A DNA stretch of 64,000 nt from Pomacea canaliculata (GCF_003073045.1 NC_037598.1:10037543-10101542); one strand, 5' to 3'; shown: positions 1 through 13,400, numbered from the stretch's first letter. Numbers and translations: made by a program. Notes: generated by a model from the letters alone, not told the origin.

Positions 1-1396
1 AAGAGGTAGAGGCAGCTGTGTCTGAATTGAGCAGTAGAGCTTCGGAGAGTCCAGGGAATGAACTCTTTGTCATCGCTGACGAAGCTGGTCCAACAGGGTA
101 CGTCGTATGGTATGGTATTAAGAATATGTGTTCTGTTGATCACAAGGTAAACTGTCTTTTAAAAAAGTCATATGGAACTAGTGGTTGACCATTTAGCATA
201 CTTGGGTATTGCGGAGGGTTCTTTGTCCATGGGAATTACATGCACTATCTTTGTAACGACCATAATCCACGCATTGAAAAATAATTTTACAAACAATTAA
301 TGTTTCGCACAATTAGTCATTTGTTCTACCTGAAATATTTCTATATCTTTGTCCTAGTCTTGTATTAATCTCCATGTTGGATATTTAATAAATAAGGTTT
401 ATCTTCTTTATTTTCTAGACACGTGTTCGGATCATTCTGCGAAAATCTGCACGCGAGAGTACCGAAATTGCACCTGTGGGCTGCCAACTGTTTGAAAAAC
501 ATTGCGCCTACAAAGTGGTCGACCAAAGTCTTGACAAAGCTCCTACGATCTCCACCAACTGTTCAGAGAGAGATAGAAGAGGCGGAAGAGTTTAACGAGG
601 GGGAAGTGGATAAATACGACGACCAGCATTCGTTTCCTCATCACACTGACGGAGTAAAGGTCCAGACGTTTTTTCACAGCGAAGAACATGATGAAGAATT
701 TCTGCAAGACTGTTTACAGTGCGGGAAAATATTGGCCGAGTTTCTTACGGAAGACCTTCGAGTGGGCAAAAGTGAGTGAAACGTCTTTTACTGAACTTAA
801 ATGGCTTGATTAGTGTACATCTTTGTCCAATGCATATAAACTCTACACACTGTGTGATAAGGGTTTGTAGTGGGATGAATTATTCTCTTGTCTGCTGCTT
901 TAAAAAAATAAAACAAACAAGGAAGGAAACAAAGAAAGAAACTTGATATATAAGTCACCCACAGATATGTGTTTATTTCTGTTCGTCCACAGACGCGCCA
1001 TCGAGGAAGAAAGATCAGATGACATCGAAGTCGCGCAAAATCGAAGAGCGTCAGATTCAATACAAAGATGTCGTGGTGCTGTACGGTGACGATCCTCCTC
1101 TCGGCCTGCTGAAGGGCATGAACGACAATGGCATTCCCGTGAAGAAAATGGAATCTGAAAGTGATGAGGACGCCGTGGCCTGCCGCGCCGACAAGGACAC
1201 CGACCCCGACAGCGACGTGGTGTGGGCGCTCGATGGCGATAGGACCTACAGCCTGGAGTGGCGCGTGGTCATCTGCGTGGGCGGTCACGAGGCCCGCGAT
1301 GAGGATGGCCGGCCGGCTGGACTTGCCATGCACGACAGGCTCCACCGAGCTTCGCGATGTACGTCACAGCTCGCCTTCCTCGTCCCCTCACCTTAA
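1..1396 (+). CDS. SF1 helicase-like protein, C-terminal part (gene enters from the left edge)
   Basis: Three exons: 1-97, 419-771 and 993-1396 (stop TAA at 1394-1396), with GT-AG introns and matching phases. Exon 1 reads ...NELFVIADEAGPTG, a Walker B/helicase motif II (ADEA). Exon 2 has an LRSPPTVQREI block like the segment that opens the second RecA domain of UvrD/Upf1-like helicases. Exon 3 has a C-terminal RecA-like stretch (KDVVVLYGDD, then GIPVKK), a motif V-like SLEWRVVICVGG and a motif VI-like HRASRCTSQLAFLV just before the stop. A good-looking donor (GTACGT at 1359) sits inside motif VI; I read through it because the motif continues. The N-terminal half with Walker A lies outside the window. 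The exact family (TRANK1-like, Schlafen-like or other immune-type P-loop protein) cannot be settled. Function, probably nucleic-acid-dependent ATPase, is inference. Confidence 0.65.
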
Positions 1397-1643
1397 GCCT
1401 CGTCTTGATGAACGTGGACGCCAATTTTTCTCCGTTGGTCCAGGGTCATCCACCTGCTGCTCAAGAGCTGGTGGTCTTTGCTGCCAAACTTGTCTACTTC
1501 TGTACACCAGGAAAGTATGACGACCATTCAAAACATTTCCGTGACTCTCCGGAGACTAACACGGGGCCAGTTCCCACTAGAATCTTTTGATATTTGTAAA
1601 CATTGGTGTGTGGTTTTAATTAAGCTTTTTTTTTAAAAAAGTA

Positions 1644-1649
1644 AATAAA
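1644..1649 (+). terminator. candidate poly(A) signal of the helicase-like gene
   Basis: AATAAA about 250 bases after the stop codon and the first good signal downstream of it. Placed by motif only; no transcript evidence. Confidence 0.4.
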
Positions 1650-2060
1650 GACCCATTTACTTCCCATGCGTTGCTTCTTGTGAACAGCAATCGTAGTTGA
1701 GAGTAGTTTCCTAATCTTTCAGCTCTGTCATCACAGCCTCGCGAGTACCTGTAACACTGACCGGACCTACTCATGTCTGGAACCTGCAATGTACCTCCCC
1801 AGTCCTGGCAAACGAACACGAAGGAAATCCTGAATGAGAACGATCACGGACAATTGTTAAAGTCGATGAAAACGATTGTCCTTCTCTGGTAAAGCTGATA
1901 CCAGCCATTAGGACTCCAGTCTTAACTTTGTTGATATATAGGGCTTGCAGGAAATTGTAAATATCGAAATAGAATATTTTAAACCAGCAACAGACGTAGG
2001 AACGTTCCCTTGTTGAGAGCTCCCGTTAAGTTGTAAACTACAGCAAACACTCTCAATCAA

Positions 2061-2140
2061 CCACAGCCACACACTCAAACACACAGCCACACACGCACTT
2101 AAACACACAAACACACAGCCACACACTCACTCAAACACTC
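2061..2140. repeat. imperfect CA/CAGCCACACACT microsatellite
   Basis: Repeated units of the type ACACAGCCACACACTCAAAC, plainly visible by eye. On the minus strand it yields a low-complexity cysteine- and valine-rich open frame, which is not a gene. Confidence 0.7.
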
Positions 2141-2869
2141 AGAGACGACTGAGAGTCACACTGCTACGGAAAAGAAACAAGGGTTTCTACCGTTGCTATT
2201 GTACTGGGTAGAAGGAACTTGGCATTTATATAACCACTCTTCTACTGGACAAGTGATATTTTACACAATGGACAACTCATGAGAATGGGAACTTTTATTA
2301 CTAACAGCAATCACTGTTGGTACGTGTGTGCGTGCTCACCGTACCTGACCGCGAAACGGGTGAGGGAAGGATAGAGGACACGAATCATTATTTACAAGTG
2401 CAGTTCCTTTCAAAAAAATTGTCATGAGAATAGTTTAAAAGTAATCATGTTGTTTTAAAATTACTCGAAACATTTCATTAAACTAACCGCAAAGGACTAT
2501 AAAAAGTAAATCAGAGAAGCAAAAGCATATAAAAACTCAAATAATACTTCACGTAAAGATAAACACAGCCACGCACTACAGAATGTGCGTAAAATAATTT
2601 GATTAAGTCCAATGAAAACATGATTAGTTATGTCTTCTAGCCAAGAAAATACTTTACCTATGGATGTAATTTGACAATCAAATTTCTTAAAGGGTTCTGG
2701 TCATAGCGAAACTAATACGAACACAAAATCTTCAGGATTTTTAAAAAAAAATAATCACAATTTCGTTTAGTATAGAAATCTGGGATTCTATTGAAAACAC
2801 AAGCTTAATGAGTGATTATTGTACACGAGTTTTTTTTCAACAAGTAAATTAGTTCATTATGTTTGTTCA

Positions 2870-3278
2870 TCAACGTGAGGTCACGCCCTCAGGAGGATTA
2901 GAAGGGAGCGCTCCCCCTGTAGGATAAACAGGGTCCGTGTAGGGAGGAGGGCCGAGTGGCTGCACGACGGGTGGCTGTACACCTTGTGGGATTCCGTATG
3001 CTCCCACCCCGTAGCCATAGTAAGCACCATGCATTCCTCCAGCTTGCCACGTCATCATGGCGTGCTCTCCTTGTGCTAGGAGCATACGTAAACGTGTGCA
3101 TGAGATAAGAAAATAAGCAACAAAAGAAAATTAAAAACAAATTTTTAAAATATCAAAACCAAAGAAAAAAAATTATAGATGTGCAAAGGTTCACAATGCT
3201 TTACATAAACACATGCTCATACCATTTTAACACAACTTAACAAACAAACAAGCAAAAAAATAAGTAGAAACAAAAAGA

Positions 3279-3320
<42 letters not shown>

Positions 3321-6004
3321 AATAAGAGAAAAGCTAGAAAGAAAAACGGATACACAGAAATAAAGAAAGGGTTTTAGTGTGAAGACAAGGTGTGACAAGG
3401 CGTGGTAGGATTTCTTTGACACCTCCTTTGTTACGTGTAAAAAAAAGAAAGAAGCTGAAAAAAAAAAATAATAATAATAATAATAAGAAGAAGAAGAATG
3501 AATGAGATATACAATGAAAGAGCAGGAGTGGGATTTACCTGACTGCACGTAGGCGACGTTTGTGGTGTGCAGCGGTGGCGCCGGGCTGATCACCCTCCCC
3601 GGGTAGCCACTCTGCTTCATGCAGCAGCAATAGCCACCAATGAGGAATGAAACGGCAACGATGACAGCAGTGACGATGGTAACAATGAGCCATGGGCTGT
3701 CGACAAACCCAGAATGAGCAAAGTGTTGAACCATGAGAAGATGTGTCAACGCTGACATAATATTTGGGTTCGTGGTGTCAACAACAATAGAAGTCTTAGA
3801 CACCTACACTTAAAAATAGTGATAGTAAAATTTTAAGTTTCAGGGTGAATGAATTAGGTAAAACCTCGTATGACATTTAAGACTTCTTGGAGACACAATA
3901 TATTCTGTATCTTTTACAAAAAGTTGTCTGTAATGACTGCAATTAAAAGGCTTTTTTTAAAAATGTTTTGTTCATCGCAAATTTTTTTTCACTCCTTGGA
4001 GACTGCAAAATTTCTATATTATGCTGTATAGGAGTCAAAAGTTAGCTTTAAAGAAAGTTCTGATTCGTTTCTGATGACGATCTTGTAAACGCTGTATAGT
4101 AAATGTTTGCTTTGTTCTCGAGGGCAACAGACAACACTGGTGTTTAGTTGACTGACGCTGTTGTTTGAACTTTGTGTCATGCGAACCTGGGATGGATTGC
4201 ACTACTGTAAGGATCTCCTTTCTAAATATTTAAAAAGGTCATAAAATTTAGGAGGGAACGCCCTCCAGGATTTTTTATGTAAGAAAATAAAAATACGGAT
4301 GTTGATGCCCTCCGCCCAAACACCTGACATGAGGAGGGTTTCTTAATTGTCAGTTCGATTATTTTTAGATTACACCTTATTATAAAAAAAGGAATTTAAA
4401 TTTATATGAGTAATGTAAACCACTAATTTCAAGTAGTCATAAAGTGATCTCAGCTGTTTTATTTTCTTCCGACAATTTAGAAACATTGGCATCATGGCCT
4501 GCTAGACGAATCCATTGAACAATATTGTAAAGATCTTCAGTTGTCAATTTTTGTGTTTGAGTGTTGCAAGACAACCATAAATGTGGAATATATTTAATGA
4601 AATGAGATATTTTTTTCAATGATCTTCTCGATCGTTTCCTTCCCTTTTCATTATTATTTGCTTTTTAGTGATTTAGGAATTTCTCCTTGTTCTACATGTC
4701 CCCAACAGAAATGAATAAGCTTTTTCCTGTTGGGATGCTTTTTTTTTTCGAGAATGATCGTATGCTTTCATGTGCGTGTTTGCGTGTGTTTGTTGTCGTC
4801 TGCACGTCTCCCAGAGGACGACTTACGGAAATCCACAGCACACGCCGTTGCAGCAGCCGTAAGTACAGTACACGATGGAAAAATAGGAAGATGAGAAGCA
4901 GTATTCACCAGCTGTCACCTCACCTATAACACGAAACATTGAACAGAACAAGCAGCAAATAATATATAGATCTTCATCAATGTGAAGAAGAGACCTGATG
5001 GATTGCAAAAATTACATTTTTCGTGCTTGATACGACAGTACAATAACCTGACCGGCGGCTCCTGCTTCTGTTTCTTCTTCTCCTACTATCAGGACACCGA
5101 TGTCTAAAATATTGTGTTTGATATGTGTTGCAAAACGTACGGGAACTCACTTGTCAATGTTCTTGACATTGTGGGACAACTGGAGATTGCTAATTGCTCT
5201 TGTAGTGTCCTTTCCCTATTAATTTATTGCCGACGCTACCACCACTACAAAACTCACACAGTTTCTACTGATAACACTTTCTTGCCATTACTGCTACTAC
5301 AGTCGGACCTCGATAAGTCGAACTCAAAGGGACCCGAAAAAAATTCGACTTAAAAATAGGGAAAATAATGGAGTAAAGTTGCAGGTATTTGGCCGGGTAC
5401 TAAAAATTAATTCGATATAGGGAGGTTTTCGACTTAGGGAAGGTCGACTTATCGAGGTCCGACTGTACCTGCTTCGACTACATCTGGGTGTTGATGGTGA
5501 TTCTGCATCTGTCGCCGTGATGGAGTTAGTGCTACTGTTGTTGATGTGCTGATGCTGCTAAAACCCATTATAGATGATTGTTCCCATTGATCATGTAGCT
5601 CATTGTTCGACATACCCGACTATTAATATGTCCTCAAATAAAGGTCCCAGACACAAGCCCAAGGTCCAGACTTGCGGTCTAACAGACTCAACGCAGAAGC
5701 AGCAAAAGGATTATTACCAGACATAATAGCAGACATATTAATTAACAATTTGAACTATAATCATACTTCCAGCAGAGCACAGCAAAACATTTTGAGAGGA
5801 GCTACCATGGTATACGAACACCATCGCACCTATATAAGAGAAAAGGCGCGTGGACAAGAGAAGAGAGAACACAGGCGCTAATTACACCCTGACAGAAACA
5901 CACACACACAGAAGTAGAATTTTGCACCGCCAAAACACAATAACAAAACGCTTACCGACGAAAACTGCGGCCAGGATCGCCACCACACACTCCAAACTAG
6001 CCAT
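2870..6004 (-). CDS. Shisa/CYYR1-like (STMC6) single-pass membrane protein with a PPxY tail
   Basis: Four coding exons, high to low: 6004-5956, 4923-4827, 3696-3539, 3069-2870 (49, 97, 158, 200 nt; 504 nt, 167 aa). Exon 1 is a signal peptide (MASLECVVAILAAVFVG) ending at a GTAAG donor. Exon 2 carries a compact cysteine domain with spacing C-x9-C-x3-CC-x3-CC, six cysteines as in the STMC6 superfamily (Shisa, CYYR1, WBP1, VOPP1). Exon 3 begins with a hydrophobic helix (WLIVTIVTAVIVAVSFLIGG) followed by the juxtamembrane cysteines YCCCMK. Exon 4 is a Gly/Tyr/Pro-rich cytosolic tail with GPPPYTDP, a PPxY motif that binds WW domains of NEDD4-type ligases. Family members act in trafficking and receptor regulation; the exact role here is unknown. 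All phases close exactly. Intron 1 holds a small DNA transposon and intron 3 holds triplet repeats. Confidence 0.8.
3281..3320. repeat. (CAA)n microsatellite
   Basis: About 13 CAA units in intron 3 of the STMC6 gene. Shorter AAT and AAG triplet runs follow at about 3465-3500. On the minus strand these give a leucine-rich open frame that is not coding. Confidence 0.85.
5300..5465. mobile_element. Tigger/pogo-like MITE (166 bp)
   Basis: The element starts CAGTCGGACCTCGATAAGTC and ends with its reverse complement, a near-perfect terminal inverted repeat of about 22 bp. It is flanked on both sides by TA (5298-5299 and 5466-5467), the target duplication of Tc1/mariner/pogo elements. It encodes no protein, so it is a non-autonomous element moved by a transposase encoded elsewhere. 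The interior is AT-rich and repeats parts of the terminal sequence. Inserted in intron 1 of the STMC6 gene. Confidence 0.85.
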
Positions 6005-9000
6005 TTTGTCAAGGCGGAATTCACAGACTAATGGCAGGTGAAAAGGTTACGCATATCCGGGTAGACTTCAAAATAATAATAAAAAGGGTCGCCAACCAGC
6101 CCATCGACGACAGTTCAGCTCATGGTGTTAAACGATGTGGCACATGCCTGTAAAACCTGACTGGGCATTCGTGCCAGGTTCGTGGAAGTGTCACAGGCGG
6201 GAAGAGTTCACAGTTTTATGTAAATCCCTGTCAAGAAGATTCTGTTGCAACGACTATAATAGTTTATGACCTGTCAAAAACTGTTTCGGGCGTCACTTCA
6301 TAAACAGAATAACTTGAAATGTCACTTATAGTGTGATGGATGATGTCGGTTGTTTTGAGGAGTGGGGTGGGGCACTCATGCCTCCTATTTCATCGATAGG
6401 TTACATGGAGCTGGGCAAAATAATCAAATAATCCATTTTATCAGATTCAAAACGTTTCATCAGGCAGGGCAAGGGACCGAATCTTGCTTTGTACACTGTA
6501 TGTACATGTGTACTCTCCACCCAGGCACCATCAAAAGCAAATTAGCTATCAGCAGCCTAAGTTTAAAATGTTAGGTCAACTTTGAAAATGCTTGTTCATT
6601 TGCTTATGCATGCAGCGTTTTTTATATATATATATAAAACGCTCTTTTTTTTTTTGATAGCAAACATCATTTTCCTGTCTTTTCGGTCTCCTACCTAAAG
6701 AATTAACTTCCCAAACTCATTACTATTGATAGCTATACCTGCATAAAAAACAAGTGCACTCTTAATACCAAAGGATAAAGCACACAACATATTTGTATCT
6801 CCTTTCCAAAAAAATATGGTCACCAAAGGATCATTTAACACTATTTAAATTTATGTATTGTGAAGAACATAAAAAATGCTAATGTTACTCAGCCCACAAC
6901 ACAAGCTTGTGTACACACACACACTTTCTCTCTTACACACACATATATTCTCTCTATTAAAAAGAAATCTCTTTTTATGGACACTTTTTATGAATATTAA
7001 AACTGTCTACTCCTCTTTCATATTGACAGGCAATAAACTTTATGGTCCAGGATAACAATGTCATTAACGCCTTGCACACAATCTGAAATTTCTTGAAGAA
7101 ACTACTTTTGACTGCACAGCAGCTGCAGAACACATAAACCCACTTGATCACCACTTAAAGACACTTGCACTCGCCCCTTTAAAAAATCTGCATCCATTAC
7201 AATTAAAGTTAAATCGCAGTCCATGCATTCTTTTTCTATTCTTGCTCACAACCTATTCAGTCCTCTACAAAAGTGCATTTTGTCCCCTTACAGAGAAGTA
7301 CAGTTTAGTGTGTTAGCATTAAATACAATCAGCAGTTTCTGAAAAAAGATGCTACCAGAAAATTTGCATTCATCTAACTGAAAATTCAGCTTTGACATAA
7401 GTCAGTTTGGTAGTTGTGTAATGTAAACATCTATAAAATAAACATTTTTCAGTTATTATAAGGACCACCACCTGGAAAAGCCCATAGTACTTAAAGTGTT
7501 AAGAGTTGACAAGAAATCAAAACCTCAAACAAGGTGTTCTGTGACTGTCAACACTTGTAACCTTTAAATAGATAATATTTATACTACTTTAAGTACCTGA
7601 AACCTCATTAAAAACGTGTACACTAAATTCCAAAAAGGAAGAGAATAAAAAGGAGACTGTAGCATCAGTATATTCAAAAATTACAAGAAAAAGGCAGACC
7701 CCATGGTGTATGGGTTCATGCTATAGTTGTCGAAAGTATTAATATCTTGGTATAAACAAAACTGACTCTGCCCCTCTCTTAAAATTTGAAGTCACACAGT
7801 TTTCCTTTAATTCACTGCATTCCCAGACATAGCAAGGGAAGTGATATTTTTATGTAAACAATACAAAATTTACATCAATTTCTAAAGTCTATAAAAGTGC
7901 AATATTTTTTTTTCAAATCATTAAGTTGTGCCAGAACAAAATGTCTAAAATCTGAGCGAAAACCTCTGAATGTGAGACACAAGCTACAGACATCACAGTG
8001 CGAGGAAAGAGGTAAACATCACAAATCTCTCTGGCTATGGCTAATTGACATAGCTAGATCTTGGCTCTCACTGTGACAGCATAAGCATTGCAGTGTACTT
8101 GATCGTAAGATTCTTTATTTCTTTTTGTGTTTGGTTCATTCATTTGAAAGAAATCTTACACCTGGGTGGATCTTTAAGCTTCTGTACTCCAAGGGGTAGG
8201 GGTAGCACCTCCCCTAATCATGCAACACTCTATACCTCTAGGACCCATGCAGATACAATCTCATGGCAAGGTACCTGTGCTATGGATGCATCTGTAACTA
8301 TGGAGCAGATGCCAACATAACAATTTAGCTACCCGAAAGTCAGTTAGTGGTCAATGATAGTGCTGTAAAGTTATTGTTCAGATTTTAAGACCCCCCAGCC
8401 TTTATTTTTAGTCTTTTACACGATGAACATGAATTTTAGTGCACTGAAAACATAAAAAGGTGAACCCCAGCTCAATTTTTTTTCCAGAGCCATAATCCAA
8501 AGTGTTTATTTAACAAAGTAATTCTTGCAAACATTCATCATCATGATCATCATCATTTATGCAACTGGTGAAAGAATTTAATATGACATGGAATATACTT
8601 ATGACTAGAGAAATGAATATATTATCTGATTTTTATTAACTAGTAGTCATTCCCATTATTTACTCAAATTGTTTTCTTTGCTATATGCACATTTGTGCAT
8701 ATGCACACAAACATACAGCCATACAAAATACCACTTCACAAGATCCAATTACCACTCATGAATGAAATATGTTGTTATGTAGCTTTTTGGGTTGAAACAA
8801 AAATTGGATAAATATTTTGTGCAATGACAGGTCCACTTATTACTATATGTTCAAGATAACCATAGATCTAACTGAAAAATATATAAAATGTTCCGGCTTA
8901 AATTTAATCAAGGATCAGAATAACTTCTTCACAAAAAATAAAATTAAAACAAAACCCAAAACAAATAACAATAAAAAAAATGCAATCCTGTAGCAACTGA

Positions 9001-10498
9001 TTACAAAGCCCAAAGAATAAATTTTTAATCAGAATGCAGCTCAGATATAAAGGTGAATAATAACTGTACATATATCTCAGCATTTGACTTAATACTATTT
9101 TATTAATATACCATGTTCTACACAAATAAAATCAGCATTTGCTATGTGTCATTAAATATATATCTTACTTGATCAGTGACTATAGTCTCTTCAGTTTGTT
9201 GCATAGAAATGAAGCACTGCAAAAACAAAGTGCTGCATAAAAGTATTAATACCATCCTAATCATGTGCAGAGCCCAAATAATAATACTTACGACATGTGT
9301 TAGACAGGCAGGGTCTTGTAACTCAAGAAAACTTACAAATGATTATGCAGCTGTTCTCAACAAATTCCATGTGATTAAAAAACAAAACCAACCCCAAAGA
9401 GGAATATCCAATCAGGCATATAAATAACACCCTTCAAGTGAGAGGCCTACCATATTAACATTAATGCAGGTGTCTATATTTGTCTCCAAAGAACTGTTAC
9501 TACTGAAAATTTATTTGGAATCTGTAGCAACAGCAAAACGCCTGAAACTTCTAAACTTTATTTTCAAAACTGGCACTATGCATTTACCCCACACGATAAA
9601 ATACATTTTCCTTTTATAGGGTGCATCTGGATTCAGCTTGATTTCAGCATTCATTTTTTTTCATAATGCATTAAATTAATATGGCATTATTTTTCTGCAA
9701 GTAGTCAAACATTACACACCATGGAAGAACTGCTCTAAAGCACCAGCATGGTTAATGACTAAGCTAGTGGGTTGACAGAGCTGAGCAAACAATCTTTTAT
9801 ACTTTTTTTCTCTGAAGGATTTTTGAGGAGCATAATCTAATAGGAATGGCACCTTAAGAAGGATCTCAGATAAATTAACTCAATAGAGAAAAGAGATGTA
9901 CAATGGTAAGATTCTTGAACAGAATCTGGCTATTTCTCAGGGATTGTAAAACTAACCTGATGATCTTACTGCTAGAATTCAGCTATTTTTCAGTGATTGT
10001 TTTTGAGACCAGCATCCATTATTATTATGTTTTATGTGTTTTTCTTTTTAGTAAAGAGCTTTAAGGCCACCTTTGATGGTGGGGAAAAGTGCTATATAAA
10101 TAAACATATTATTATTCAAGCAAACAAACAAGCAAAAATTCAAATGCTTATAATATGGATGTGATTATTTTCAAAATCTGTACTATTAGCTAATAAAATT
10201 TATTCGATGGCATATAGCTTTTATTTTCCATGACATAAAAATACAATCAATTGAAATGAAGGCAACAGAACTGACAGAAACATAAAAAACTACTTCAAAC
10301 ATGGATGGAAAATCATCCATAATTAAACATTATTAAGTCTATTTGTTTATACAATAAAACATATTTCACATTCTCCAGTTCACAAATTTATGCCAGAAAG
10401 ATTAAGTATAACATGGATCTCTCTTGCAAGGAGGACTACTTTGTCCAGGTTTTCCTTAATAAAATTCATAATATTTTACTAAAACAACACTATAGCTA
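6005..10498. other. long AT-rich intergenic stretch between two minus-strand genes
   Basis: The upper part should be the 3' UTR of MON1; a minus-strand AATAAA (TTTATT on the plus strand at 10220-10225) lies about 275 bases past the MON1 stop. The lower end holds the promoter and 5' UTR of the STMC6 gene. No open frame looks like protein. It contains a short AT palindrome at 6615-6641, CA-rich patches near 6910-6950 and a SINE-type tail at 10010-10120. Confidence 0.45.
10010..10120 (+). mobile_element. SINE 3' tail (ATT-ending type)
   Basis: The stretch TAAAGAGCTTTAAGGCCACC, then GGGGAAAAGTGCTATATAAA, followed by repeated ATT, is the conserved 3' body and tail common in invertebrate SINEs and their partner LINEs. 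The 5' head is not recognisable. A diverged relative lies at 51340-51425. Confidence 0.55.
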
Positions 10499-13400
10499 TC
10501 AGAAAGTTGGAGAATTAAGAATGAACAGTCTGTCTTCTTCTCGTTTGATCCATCTTAGAAGCTTGTTCACAGCATGAATAGCTCCAGTCTTGGTCACTAG
10601 AGGCCCAAACACAGCATACAGCTCAAAGCCTTGTGTTACCTGTACAAATCAAAAATTTGTTTTAACTATAAAATTCATGCACAACAATTTTATTTTTAAA
10701 TGAAACCTTTCTTTTCACGCTTTAATTTTTATAAGGAAAAAATTGAAAACTCGTATGAAAGAAGACATGGTTGGATTGTGCATAGGCAATTGCATGTATT
10801 CTTATATGTGCATGCTCTTGCATGAGCGTGTGTGCATACATGCATGTGTGCGTTCCTCTGTGTGAGTTAGTCTCTGTGTGTGTGTGGTTGTGTGCATATG
10901 TGTTCCTGTTTAATTTAGCTGAAAACAAAAATGTGTCCTGTGCAGCAAATAAGGACAGGAATTAGTAAAAAGTTGATTTTGCACATCATGGTTTCCCTTT
11001 TTGCATCCTACCCTGATTACAAAACTTTTCATGCGTGCAGACATTTTTAATTTTACCATCTATGATGAGTGACATTTAAAGAATTTCTGCTTGCACTACA
11101 ATTTCTAGGCAAAAAATGTCCCTTTTATCCAAATACAAACTTCATTTATCTCCTTCTCCTCACTTACCCAGCCAAGAAGAGTTTCATACTGCCCAACATG
11201 AAAAAGGATTTTCAGCGGCCGCCCTGAAGTATGAATTCTATGGTGCAGATACTGATACATGCCAAAGAGTCGTTCGTCTTCCCCTGGAAGACAGTATGGA
11301 GCTTCCAGCTCAGGACTGGTGTACTGAGCTGTGCTGCGTGCTTTGTACAGAAAGTGCCGAAGATCGGTGATACCACATTGCTGTGTGCTGTAGCTTTTTC
11401 TCCTTAGGGAGCTGTCGATGGCCTCAAGGGCATTGTATCGTGTTAGCCGCTAAACATGAATAACAGAAGAAAACAAATGAAACTACCTATTACTTTACAA
11501 CTCTGATGGATAATAAACTGCTCTTGCAATTTTATACCCATGTTTTTAAAAAAAAACAAAAAAAAAAAACCAGTAATGAATCCATTATTTTTACTTTACT
11601 TAACCAGATAAAACCATCAATAACAATAGCAGTAAAGGTATGAAGTTAAATACAAATTAAAACTGGAAAAATGCACTAACTTGAGAAACACTTCTATTTT
11701 AATCTGAATGCAATGAAAGAAAAGCGTACTATTGGAAATTTAAAAAAGAGGGGACAAAAAAAAAAAACAAAAAACCTGTGAGCAAGAAAATTAATATTCC
11801 TGAAATGCTTAAAAGATTTGCATCACTTGCAAGATATAGCTGCACAATTTTTAGGATGTCAGCAAAACTCACTGTTTTGATCTTGTCTTTGCACTCAGAT
11901 AATGTAAAGAAGGAGTCACGGTCCACTGACAAAAGAAGCAAACACACTTGACAGTCACTGTCCAGATAAGACACGTGTGCTTGCAAGTAGCCGCTGAAGC
12001 ACAATGGCAGAAAAGGTTACAAAAGCATGAACGCATGAATACACTGTCATATTTTTCTGTTACAAATGAATGAGTTGGAGTGTTTCAAATATGCTGGGCT
12101 GTTACAAGGAAGGCTGACATTATAGGCATTAGATTACTGCTAAGTCATTTGTCTATATCGAATCGCTCCTCTACATTAAAACACTACAGAACTTGATCAT
12201 ATGGGCCCTGCATGCAGCTTTCAGCATCATGTGAGCTATAGTTGCGCTAATGCTAAAGTGGTCAAAATTGTACAGTAAATTGCAAGCATCCAGTGAGTTA
12301 ACCTAACTAGGATTTGCAAGAAAAGCAAGAAAAAACAACATAAAATAAAGTAACAGTTACAGATAAAGCATAAAATTATTTTTGATGAAAAAAGAAAATG
12401 CATTGTAGCATTACCTGGCATCAAACTTTGGAAGACAAATTGGAGTCCAGGACTCAGCCTCTTTAAATGACTCGGAGGCGTTGACAAGGTTGATAATGAG
12501 GTGGAGGTCCATGGAATGGAGATAATATTTCTTCATACGTACAAGTGTCACCAACTGATTTTTAGCAATTATAAGAGCAAACACCAAATCCTGACAAACA
12601 AAATTAAAAGCCAAAAAAGTGTCAAGCACAACAGGGAAGACATTAAGCATACAGAAACACAAAAACGAAGCTAATCTGAAAATTATTGGACCACTCTATA
12701 CTACTTTATCTGATACACTTAGTTTGCTCTGATACTTTTTGAATTTTATCCTATCAACACTGATACCATCATTATGTAGTCATTATCATGCTTCCCATTA
12801 TAAAGGTCCATTTCTTCTGATTCAAACTTACTATGAAAATTATTAAAATGCTTTATAAGTATTAAGATAATGAACACATTTATACATATTTTAGCTGTCT
12901 AGCATGAATCAGGTTATATGTCTACATGTGTCTTCACAAAAAAATAGGTACTGTGAAAGGCACATTGAAAAATGAAGACTTATTTATATGAATGTATTTG
13001 TTGATACCCCCTGTGTATATCATACAAGTAATAGAAAGACATGGAAAGAACGGAATTTTCTCAAAATAACAATTTAGGACATTTACAGACATCTTTTAAA
13101 AAGAACACTCTTATCTTAGCTATCTTATTTTGCTGGTCTGAAGATATTAATTCCTCCTAAGCGATCAACAAGCCAGAAGACAAAGTGGAACACAGGGTTA
13201 ATCCCCTGAGCAATCATTTCTAGAAAGGAGGCATTGCATATTATATTTCTTTTGATGCATAAACTAAGCTTTTTTTATGCCAAGGGGACAGTCAGTTTGC
13301 ATCTCTTTTTATGCTGTTAAATAGGACAATTTTTTCATGCTAAGCATTTTGATTTTTTTCTCTAATTCTTCAAACTTTTGTGTACATTAAAAATTTTTTA

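Larger units (their letters stand above)
1397..2869. other. tail-to-tail intergenic stretch
   Basis: Lies between the ends of the + strand helicase-like gene and the - strand STMC6 gene, so it should hold both 3' UTRs. I see no coding exon. It contains a degenerate CA-rich repeat at 2061-2140 and otherwise ordinary AT-rich sequence. Confidence 0.5.

Noticed and set aside
797-1345. 182-codon minus frame over the helicase-like gene
   Set aside because: Antisense to a supported exon with helicase motifs; histidine-rich composition is typical of a shadow frame.
3237-3803. 188-codon minus frame starting MSKTSIVVDTTNPN
   Set aside because: Only 3696-3539 is coding. The N-terminal part is intron before the acceptor, and the leucine- and phenylalanine-rich end is triplet-repeat intron sequence.
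6615-6641. Hairpin GCGTTTTTTATATATATATATAAAACGC as a regulatory RNA structure
   Set aside because: A short AT palindrome in AT-rich DNA with no gene nearby; expected by chance from TA repeats.
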